A DNA stretch of 8,033 nucleotides, from assembly GCA_047635375.1 (NCBI GenBank), contig JBLIKP010000095.1, positions 1-8,033 on the forward strand, read 5' to 3'. Positions within the stretch are counted from its first letter, which is position 1; each line of letters opens with the position of its first letter. The notes below the pieces were generated by a model that saw only the letters and a list, made by a program, of their open reading frames with translations, had not been told where the DNA came from and made no database searches. This DNA is from JBLIKP01 sp047635375. GTDB lineage: Bacteria > Bacteroidota > Bacteroidia > Sphingobacteriales > Sphingobacteriaceae. A program made the translations under genes and the position numbers. Below, piece by piece: positions 1 through 5,573 of the stretch.

Positions 1-546
1 TTAAGTTACCTTACTGTTGCTTCACAAAACTCAGCACTTACCAAGGAATTAACCCCCTATTTCAGTAATAGATATGTTAAGGTTATCCCTAGTGACGACA
101 TTTACGGTACCGAGTACGCTGCCGTGTTAAAAAATATTTTTGCGGTTGCAAGTGGCATTTGTCACGGACTAAACTATGGCGACAATTTCCAAGCTGTATT
201 GATTTCTAATGCAATTAGGGAGATGAAAAGTTTCGTGGATTCCGTCCATCCAATTGACAGAGACATTAAGGAATCGGCATATTTAGGCGATCTTTTAGTA
301 ACAGCTTATAGTCAATTCAGTAGAAACCGAACCTTCGGAAACATGATTGGGAAAGGATATTCTGTCAAATTCGCCCAAATGGAAATGAATATGGTAGCCG
401 AAGGATATTACGGGGCGAAAACTTTACATGAAGTCAACAAGAAATACAATGTGAACCTCCCGATTTGCGACGCCGTATACAACATCCTTTATAACAAGAA
501 GGTTCCTTATTTAGAAATGAGAAAATTAGCTGAAGTACTAAATTAG
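1..546 (+). CDS. gpsA: NAD(P)H-dependent glycerol-3-phosphate dehydrogenase, C-terminal part (5' truncated by window edge)
   Basis: This enzyme reduces dihydroxyacetone phosphate to sn-glycerol 3-phosphate in the cytosol, supplying the backbone for phospholipids. The frame is open from the first base, so the gene starts outside the window; 181 residues remain of a family that usually has about 330. The fragment covers the C-terminal substrate-binding and helical domain. Visible family motifs are the LKNI segment with the conserved lysine (fragment residue 44), the glycine-rich helix after it, YLGDLLVT (about 94-101) and SRNRTFG (about 107-113), whose arginine binds substrate phosphate in characterised GpsA proteins. 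The GTG at position 124 lies inside the conserved core and is not a start. The TAG stop overlaps the stop of the opposing DUF4293 gene by 4 bases, and no hairpin terminator is visible there. Identification is firm; the N-terminal Rossmann domain cannot be judged. Confidence 0.96.
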   Translation, partial: LSYLTVASQNSALTKELTPYFSNRYVKVIPSDDIYGTEYAAVLKNIFAVASGICHGLNYGDNFQAVLISNAIREMKSFVDSVHPIDRDIKESAYLGDLLVTAYSQFSRNRTFGNMIGKGYSVKFAQMEMNMVAEGYYGAKTLHEVNKKYNVNLPICDAVYNILYNKKVPYLEMRKLAEVLN

Positions 547-1046
547 CGAACCCTGTCGGCGGCTTTTATTAAATCCTCATCTTTTTGGATCCCGCTTATT
601 GCTAATAGTGTAAACACCACTATTATTAATGGAATAAAAAAGCCTGGACCAAAGTCCATCACATCAGCCGTTCTTATTAGGTTATTGTAGGCATAATCAA
701 AAAATGCAACTACTCCCGCAATAACTGTGGTTAGAACAGCTAGTCGACTAAGATTGATTTGTACGATTCTAAATTTGAACAGAAATATAGAAACCAGGGT
801 TAATATTCCTGAAATTCCAATAATAATTCCAACCAAAGGTGAATCGTCTGTTTCCGAAATATAATTAACTTTATCTTCAGGAACATCCACGGCTTTAATT
901 CCGTAGGTATTGACTTCGTAGATTACAGCAAATTTTTCACCCCCACCTTTCTCTTTTTTTTCAAGTTTAAGGATTGGGAAAACGAACATCAAAGCAACAG
1001 AGATTGTTGCTAATAATAGATATAGGGTTTGAATTCTTTGAATCAT
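543..1046 (-). CDS. DUF4293 family four-helix membrane protein
   Basis: This is a 167-residue integral membrane protein of unknown function, of the DUF4293 type that I know from Bacteroidota. It begins with the characteristic MIQRIQTLYL and has four predicted membrane segments, at about residues 7-26, 71-91, 101-118 and 134-153. A polar loop of about 45 residues (27-70), rich in Lys, Glu and Gly at its start, separates helices 1 and 2. The tail GIQKDEDLIKAADRVR matches the charged C-terminus I recall for the family. The start is the ATG at 1046-1044, which gives the conserved N-terminus directly. The gene is divergent from truA across 89 bases and convergent with gpsA. An A8 run encodes Lys30-Lys31 in the loop. 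The family assignment rests on recalled N- and C-terminal patterns; no function is claimed. Confidence 0.88.
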   Translation of the reverse strand: MIQRIQTLYLLLATISVALMFVFPILKLEKKEKGGGEKFAVIYEVNTYGIKAVDVPEDKVNYISETDDSPLVGIIIGISGILTLVSIFLFKFRIVQINLSRLAVLTTVIAGVVAFFDYAYNNLIRTADVMDFGPGFFIPLIIVVFTLLAISGIQKDEDLIKAADRVR

Positions 1047-1135
1047 GAGTTTAATATTAGGTATTAAGGAACCACAAAGTAGAGATTTGGATTTTATTAT
1101 CTAATTATTTTCTCAAAAAAAAACATTACAAAAGT

Positions 1136-1885
1136 TTGATACACAGATATTTCATAGATATTGCTTTTAAAGGAACAGAATATCATGGTTGGCAAAAACA
1201 ACCCAATGCTATTTCCGTTCAACAAAAAATAGAGGAGGCTTTGGCAATTTTATTGAGACAACACGTTGATACAGTGGGATGTGGAAGGACTGACACAGGT
1301 GTTCATGCTTCTCAGCTTTACGTTCAATTTGACACATCCACTGATGTTTCAGGCGATAAGTTTCTTTGGAATCTCAATAGTCTACTCCCATATGACATTG
1401 TAGTCTTAAGGATAATTAAAGTTGAAAAAGATGCGCATGCTAGGTTTGATGCTACCTCAAGAACCTACAAATATCGTTTAGGGTTTAAGAAAAACCCTTT
1501 TGAGAATGAAATATCGGCAATTTTCCCAAAAATATTGGACTTCGAACTTATGAATGAAGCCTGCAAAGAATTGGTAAAGCACAATGACTTTGCCGCATTC
1601 TCGAAATCTGGCGCTGAACATCACACAAGTTTATGTGAAATTTCCGGAGCTATCTGGAAACAAGAGGGAGACATTTGGGTTTTTACCATCACAGCCAATA
1701 GATTTTTACGCAATATGGTTAGAGCCATTGTTGGAACTTTAGTAGAAGTTGGCTTGAAAAAGATAAATTTGAGCCAATTCAATAAAATAATTGATTCAAA
1801 GAACAGGTCAAACGCTGGGACCTCTGTTCCTGCTAAAGGGCTGTTTTTACACGAAGTTGAATACCCGTATATTAAAAAACGTTAA
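1136..1885 (+). CDS. truA: tRNA pseudouridine(38-40) synthase TruA, TTG start
   Basis: TruA isomerises uridines 38, 39 and 40 in the anticodon stem-loop of many tRNAs to pseudouridine. The 249-residue product has normal family length. Diagnostic motifs are YHGWQ (16-20), the catalytic loop GRTDTGVHA with nucleophilic Asp53 (E. coli Asp60 equivalent), the Arg-Thr-Tyr-Lys-Tyr strand near 108-112, and FLRNMVR with the following VGTLVEVG segment near 190-205. I chose the TTG at 1136-1138 because it places the conserved RYFIDIAF strand at the N-terminus and no in-frame ATG lies close upstream. No Shine-Dalgarno sequence is visible; an A9 tract (1115-1123) sits 12 bases before the start. The next gene starts on the base after the TAA stop, so the two are probably co-transcribed and translationally coupled. 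No good promoter match was found in the 89-base upstream gap. Confidence 0.96.
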   Translation: MIHRYFIDIAFKGTEYHGWQKQPNAISVQQKIEEALAILLRQHVDTVGCGRTDTGVHASQLYVQFDTSTDVSGDKFLWNLNSLLPYDIVVLRIIKVEKDAHARFDATSRTYKYRLGFKKNPFENEISAIFPKILDFELMNEACKELVKHNDFAAFSKSGAEHHTSLCEISGAIWKQEGDIWVFTITANRFLRNMVRAIVGTLVEVGLKKINLSQFNKIIDSKNRSNAGTSVPAKGLFLHEVEYPYIKKR

Positions 1886-3652
1886 ATGTCTAAACTTGGC
1901 AAAGCCTTCGATTCTGAACTTATTAAGAGAATCTATAAATATTTCAGTCCATACAAAAACACATTTATTCTTGCGGTTATTTTAACGGTTCTTATTGCAA
2001 TATTAGCACCGTTAAGGCCTTATTTAATCCAATACACCCTGGATGAATACATTCTTCAAATGGATGGAGAAGGCCTAGCATTTATGACCTTGCTGCTTAT
2101 ATCCTCCTTATTGGTGGAGGTTTTACTTTCTTATTTCCAAACCTATTACACAAATTGGTTGGGACAAAATGCAATCAAAGATCTCCGAAAGAGGGTCTTC
2201 GCCCATATATTAAAATTAAAGCCCAAATATTTTGACCAAACTCCAATCGGAACACTCGTAACCAGAACAATCTCTGATTTAGAGGCTATTGCCGAAGTCC
2301 TGTCTCAAGGGTTAATAACCATAGCTGGTGACATCTTACAAATAGTGACAATCATTACAGTAATGTTTTGGCTGGATTGGCGATTGGCGCTAATTAGTTT
2401 ATGCACGCTTCCGCTGATGATATTGGCGACATATATATTCAAGGAAAAGATTAAGTCTGCCTTCTCTGCTGTCCGTACAGAAGTTTCAACACTAAATGCA
2501 TTTCTTCAGGAACATATTACAGGAATGAATGTGGTCCAAATTTTTAATAGAGAGGAGGAAGAAAAACGAAAATTTTCGGAAATCAATGGCCGACATAAAA
2601 AAGCTCATGTTCAATCAGTTTGGTATTATTCTATCTTCTTTCCTGTGGTTGAATTGATTTCGGCATTTTCCCTAGGTCTGCTAGTTTGGTGGGGCGCTCG
2701 AGGAGTAATTACCGAACAATTTTCTTTAGGTACCATAATTTCATTTATGCTTTACCTCAACATGTTATTCCGCCCAATGAGAATGCTTGCCGACAAATTC
2801 AATACACTGCAAATGGGCGTGGTAGCTGGAGAACGAGTATTTGATGTTTTAGACACCAATGAAGTCATTCCGAATTTAGGAAAGAAAAAGCTGTCCAAAA
2901 TTACAGGAAAAATAACCTTTGAAAATGTTTGGTTCGCTTACAACGATGAAGATGGCGACGTACTTAAAGACATAAACCTATCCATTGAGCCAGGACAAAC
3001 TCTTGCATTAGTTGGAGCGACTGGAGCAGGGAAATCATCAATAATCAATGTTTTATCCCGTTTTTATGACATCAAAAAGGGTTCGGTCAAAATTGACGGT
3101 ATTGACATACGTGACTTTGAAATATCTAGCCTCCGAAATCACATTGGGATAGTATTACAAGATGTTTTCCTTTTCTCTGGTTCAATCGCAGAAAACATAA
3201 CCCTTTACAATTCGGAAATTTCACATTCAGAAATTGAAGCTGCAGCAAAGGAAGTGGGTGCCTGGGGATTTATTCAACGATTACCAGGAGGCTTAAATTA
3301 TAATGTGATGGAACGTGGTTCCACACTAAGTACAGGGCAGTCCCAATTAATTTCTTTTATTAGAGCATTAATTTATAATCCAGAAGTTCTGGTTTTGGAT
3401 GAGGCTACTTCCTCAGTTGATACAGAAACTGAAATTCTAATTCAAAATGCGACAACAAAATTAATGAAGGGAAGAACTTCAATCGTGGTGGCCCATCGCC
3501 TATCAACCATCCAAAATGCCGATAAAATTGTCGTTCTCGACAAGGGAGAAGTGATGGAAATGGGAAGTCACAAAGAACTTTTACAAAAAGACGGCTTCTA
3601 CAAACGCCTTTATAACCTCCAATTTGAAAGTCAAGGTTTAAAAGTCGGTTAA
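1886..3652 (+). CDS. MsbA-like ABC exporter (fused permease and ATPase half-transporter)
   Basis: This is a 588-residue half-transporter with an N-terminal exporter-type membrane domain and a C-terminal ATPase domain, expected to work as a dimer in the inner membrane. Six hydrophobic segments lie near residues 26-44, 65-88, 142-162, 166-184, 246-270 and 280-298. ATPase motifs are all present: A-loop Tyr352, Walker A GATGAGKSS (377-385), Q-loop Gln425, signature LSTGQ (481-485), Walker B VLVLDE (501-506, catalytic Glu506), D-loop SSVD and switch His537. The signature departs from the usual LSGGQ at its third position. The substrate cannot be read from sequence; lipid A or another lipid (MsbA-like) and drug export are both possible. 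The ATG follows the truA stop with no gap, and no terminator is visible after it before the sucD promoter. Confidence 0.93.
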   Translation: MSKLGKAFDSELIKRIYKYFSPYKNTFILAVILTVLIAILAPLRPYLIQYTLDEYILQMDGEGLAFMTLLLISSLLVEVLLSYFQTYYTNWLGQNAIKDLRKRVFAHILKLKPKYFDQTPIGTLVTRTISDLEAIAEVLSQGLITIAGDILQIVTIITVMFWLDWRLALISLCTLPLMILATYIFKEKIKSAFSAVRTEVSTLNAFLQEHITGMNVVQIFNREEEEKRKFSEINGRHKKAHVQSVWYYSIFFPVVELISAFSLGLLVWWGARGVITEQFSLGTIISFMLYLNMLFRPMRMLADKFNTLQMGVVAGERVFDVLDTNEVIPNLGKKKLSKITGKITFENVWFAYNDEDGDVLKDINLSIEPGQTLALVGATGAGKSSIINVLSRFYDIKKGSVKIDGIDIRDFEISSLRNHIGIVLQDVFLFSGSIAENITLYNSEISHSEIEAAAKEVGAWGFIQRLPGGLNYNVMERGSTLSTGQSQLISFIRALIYNPEVLVLDEATSSVDTETEILIQNATTKLMKGRTSIVVAHRLSTIQNADKIVVLDKGEVMEMGSHKELLQKDGFYKRLYNLQFESQGLKVG

Positions 3653-3666
3653 ATTCCGAAAATGAG

Positions 3667-3697
3667 TTTGTCAAAAAGCCAAATTAGCTTAGTTTTG
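3667..3697 (+). promoter_or_regulatory. Bacteroidota-type promoter for sucD
   Basis: TTTG at 3667-3670, a 19-base spacer, then TAGTTTTG at 3690-3697, an exact match to TANNTTTG. This is the primary sigma-factor promoter pattern of Bacteroidota (-33 TTTG, -7 TANNTTTG). Transcription should begin about 5-8 bases downstream, near 3702-3705, giving a leader of only about 20 bases before the sucD ATG at 3723. The -33 element starts 14 bases after the ABC transporter stop, so sucD can be transcribed independently of that gene. Confidence 0.82.
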
Positions 3698-3704
3698 CAG
3701 GACT

Positions 3705-3721
3705 ATTATTAAATTAATAAT
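3705..3721. repeat. AT-only inverted repeat immediately before the sucD start
   Basis: ATTATTAA (3705-3712) and TTAATAAT (3714-3721) are exact reverse complements around a single A, ending one base before the sucD ATG. The element lies at the predicted transcription start and across the ribosome-binding region. The symmetry is seen directly; a regulatory role is only possible, because AT-only inverted repeats arise easily in this base composition. Confidence 0.5.
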
Positions 3722-3722
3722 C

Positions 3723-4604
3723 ATGAGCGTTTTAGTAAACAAAGATTCCAAAATAATTGTACAAGGTTTTACCGGTAAAGAGGGAAGTTTCCATGCTTCT
3801 CAAATGATTGAATACGGTACCAACGTTGTAGGTGGTGTTACTCCTGGTAAAGGTGGGACAACTCACCTTGATCGTCCAGTATTTAATACCGTTGCTGATG
3901 CAGTAAAAACCGCAAAGGCTAACGTATCAATCATATTTGTTCCACCAGCATTTGCTGCTGATGCAATTATGGAAGCTGCCGATGCAGGCGTTGCCCTTAT
4001 CGTTTGTATAACCGAAGGTATTCCAGTAAAAGACATGATCAAGGCAAGTAATTACATTGCCAACAAAAATGTTCGTTTAATTGGACCTAACTGCCCTGGA
4101 GTAATTACTCCAGGAGAAGCTAAAGTTGGTATTATGCCAGGATTTATCCATAATCCAGGGACTATTGGGATTGTTTCTCGTTCAGGTACGCTAACCTATG
4201 AAGCAGTTGACCAAATCACTAAAGCTGGTTTAGGGCAATCTACTTGTATTGGGATTGGTGGAGACCCAATCATTGGTACAACCACAAAGGATGCTGTAAA
4301 ACTTCTTATGGAAGATCCAGCAACTGAAGGTATCATTATGATTGGTGAAATTGGCGGTGGTATGGAAGCAGAAGCTGCTTACTACGTTAAAGAACACGGA
4401 ACCAAACCAGTAGTTGGTTTTATTGCAGGTCAAACAGCTCCTAAAGGACGTACAATGGGTCACGCAGGTGCGATTGTAGGCGGTGCAGAAGATACTGCTG
4501 AGGCTAAAATGAAAATTATGGCAGAATGTGGAATCCACGTTGTTGATTCTCCTGCTGTAATCGGAAAAACAATGGCTGAAGTTTTAGGGAAAGTTAAAGC
4601 TTAA
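3723..4604 (+). CDS. sucD: Succinyl-CoA ligase (ADP/GDP-forming) subunit alpha
   Basis: With the beta subunit SucC, SucD interconverts succinyl-CoA and succinate with substrate-level phosphorylation in the TCA cycle. The 293-residue length is typical for the alpha subunit. The N-terminal CoA-binding Rossmann domain has VQGFTGKEG (13-21) and GGVTPGKGG (37-45). The conserved NCPGVITPGE lies at 123-132 and SRSGTLTYE at 152-160. The phosphorylated histidine is His247 in GHAGAIVGG, matching His246 of the E. coli subunit. The ATG at 3723 gives the conserved N-terminus; there is no clear Shine-Dalgarno sequence, which is normal for this phylum. The gene has its own promoter (3667-3697) and terminator (4626-4656), so it looks monocistronic. 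No sucC is next to it, so the beta subunit must be encoded elsewhere. A 20-bp perfect palindrome lies inside the gene at 4095-4114. Confidence 0.98.
   Translation: MSVLVNKDSKIIVQGFTGKEGSFHASQMIEYGTNVVGGVTPGKGGTTHLDRPVFNTVADAVKTAKANVSIIFVPPAFAADAIMEAADAGVALIVCITEGIPVKDMIKASNYIANKNVRLIGPNCPGVITPGEAKVGIMPGFIHNPGTIGIVSRSGTLTYEAVDQITKAGLGQSTCIGIGGDPIIGTTTKDAVKLLMEDPATEGIIMIGEIGGGMEAEAAYYVKEHGTKPVVGFIAGQTAPKGRTMGHAGAIVGGAEDTAEAKMKIMAECGIHVVDSPAVIGKTMAEVLGKVKA
4095..4114. repeat. 20-bp perfect palindrome inside sucD
   Basis: The 20 bases are identical to their own reverse complement, with core GTAATTAC and arms CCTGGA/TCCAGG. They encode the conserved Pro-Gly-Val-Ile-Thr-Pro-Gly of the SucD NCPGVITPGE motif. 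The protein requires Pro-Gly at both ends, which favours partial symmetry, but the exact palindrome also depends on third-base choices. No function is assigned. Confidence 0.6.
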
Positions 4605-4625
4605 TCTAAAATTCAAAGTATTATT

Positions 4626-4656
4626 AATCCTCGGCCTAAAGCTGGGGATTTTTTTT
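4626..4656 (+). terminator. Intrinsic terminator after sucD
   Basis: A 10-bp stem (4626-4635 with 4641-4650, including two G-U pairs) closes a 5-base CTAAA loop and runs straight into eight T residues (4649-4656). It begins 22 bases after the sucD stop, and the fabG promoter follows within 20 bases. This is a classical Rho-independent terminator on the + strand. Confidence 0.88.
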
Positions 4657-4674
4657 GCCTTTTGCCCAAACGAC

Positions 4675-4704
4675 TTGTTCATCTAAAAGGCTTTATTAAA
4701 TTTG
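4675..4704 (+). promoter_or_regulatory. Bacteroidota-type promoter for fabG
   Basis: TTG at 4675-4677, a 19-base spacer, then TAAATTTG at 4697-4704, an exact TANNTTTG match. The spacing is identical to that of the sucD promoter. The expected start is near 4709-4712, giving a leader of about 15-18 bases before the fabG ATG at 4727. It lies just after the sucD terminator, so fabG should be an independent unit. Confidence 0.8.
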
Positions 4705-4726
4705 AACTCTATAAAATCAATATACT

Positions 4727-5470
4727 ATGAAAATGCTTGAAGGAAAAACCGCGCTTATCACAGGTGCGTCAAGAGGAATAGGTCGTCGTATGGCTGAAAT
4801 TTTCGCAGAACAAGGTGCCAACGTTGCCTTTACTTACCTTTCATCCGTAGAGAAAGGTCAAGCCCTAGAAAAAGAATTGGGACAATTCAATACCAAGGTG
4901 GTTGGTTATCGCTCTGATGCTTCTGATTTTGATTCGGCGCAAGCCTTAATAGACAATATCGTAACTGATTTTGGTGGGATAGACATCGTAGTAAACAACG
5001 CTGGAATCACTCAAGATAATCTTCTACTTAGAATGAGCGAGGAACAATGGGACAGCGTTATCAATGTAAATCTTAAATCAATATTCAATATTACAAAAGC
5101 AGCAACAAAACCAATGATGCGTGCTAAGGCTGGAGTATTCATAAACATGAGTTCTATCGTTGGCGTTCAAGGAAATGCCGGTCAATCTAATTATGCTGCT
5201 TCTAAAGCAGGAATTATTGGATTCTCCAAATCAGTAGCAAAAGAATTAGGCGGAAGGAACATCCGTTGTAATGTTATAACTCCAGGATTTATTCAAACTG
5301 AAATGACCGACAAACTGGATACGAAAGTCGTGGAAGAATGGAGTAAAATGGTTCCACTTAAGCGCATGGGAAAAACTGACGACATAGCAAATATGGCTGT
5401 TTTTCTTGCTTCAGACATGGCGTCCTATGTTACTGGTCAAGTAATAAGTGTGTGCGGAGGGATGTTATAA
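4727..5470 (+). CDS. fabG: 3-oxoacyl-[acyl-carrier-protein] reductase
   Basis: FabG reduces 3-oxoacyl-ACP to 3-hydroxyacyl-ACP with NADPH in each cycle of type II fatty acid synthesis, in the cytosol. The 247-residue product is a classical short-chain dehydrogenase/reductase. Cofactor-binding TGASRGIG lies at 12-19, with Arg16 typical of NADPH-preferring FabG, and NNAG at 90-93. The catalytic tetrad is intact: Asn115, Ser143, Tyr156 and Lys160 (YAASK). PGFIQTEM (186-193) and the C-terminal GGML also fit FabG. Two ATGs lie two codons apart (4727 and 4733); the first gives the flavobacterial-type MKxLEGK start and is preferred. The gene has its own promoter (4675-4704) and a strong hairpin after it. 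No acpP, fabF or fabD is adjacent, so the assignment to FabG over other short-chain reductases rests on sequence alone. Confidence 0.9.
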   Translation: MKMLEGKTALITGASRGIGRRMAEIFAEQGANVAFTYLSSVEKGQALEKELGQFNTKVVGYRSDASDFDSAQALIDNIVTDFGGIDIVVNNAGITQDNLLLRMSEEQWDSVINVNLKSIFNITKAATKPMMRAKAGVFINMSSIVGVQGNAGQSNYAASKAGIIGFSKSVAKELGGRNIRCNVITPGFIQTEMTDKLDTKVVEEWSKMVPLKRMGKTDDIANMAVFLASDMASYVTGQVISVCGGML

Positions 5471-5485
5471 CAAATCCAATATGTT

Positions 5486-5525
5486 TACAAAAAGGGATGT
5501 TCTTTTATGCGCATCCCTTTTTGTA
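5486..5525 (+). terminator. Strong hairpin terminator after fabG
   Basis: Two perfectly complementary 14-base arms (5486-5499 and 5512-5525) enclose a 12-base loop. The arms contain GGGATG/CATCCC and an A5/T5 pairing, so the T tract is inside the 3' arm. The stem starts 15 bases after the fabG stop. The symmetric A and T tracts would let it act in both directions, though both neighbours read on the + strand. Confidence 0.83.
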
Positions 5526-5573
5526 TCTATTGAAGTTTATACCTTACACGTGCTTTTACCGTTTTAACGATTT

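Noticed and set aside
1075..1081. Minus-strand TACTTTG as a DUF4293 promoter element
   Set aside because: It has one base too few between TA and TTTG, and no -33 TTG lies at a suitable distance.
1086..1113. Possible truA promoter (TTTG at 1086-1089 with a downstream TATTTTCT)
   Set aside because: The -7 element misses two of the key TTTG bases and the spacer is 16, shorter than in the two good promoters here.
1480..1501. Hairpin AGGGTTT/AAACCCT followed by Ts inside truA
   Set aside because: Only a 7-bp stem with three G-C pairs, within conserved coding sequence; too weak to call a terminator.
1791..1985. Short + strand frame bridging truA and the ABC gene
   Set aside because: It overlaps the conserved ends of two firm genes in another frame and has no recognisable features.
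2103..2120. CCTCC/GGAGG inverted repeat followed by TTTT in the ABC gene
   Set aside because: Five-bp stem with an 8-base loop; expected by chance in 8 kb.
3405..3674. Minus-strand open frame opposite the 3' end of the ABC transporter gene
   Set aside because: It lies antisense to the conserved Walker B to switch-histidine region, its translation has no recognisable domain, and it is readily explained by the codon use of the real gene.
4230..4538. Minus-strand open frame opposite sucD
   Set aside because: It is fully antisense to conserved sucD sequence; the Cys-, Phe- and His-rich translation is typical of an antisense shadow.
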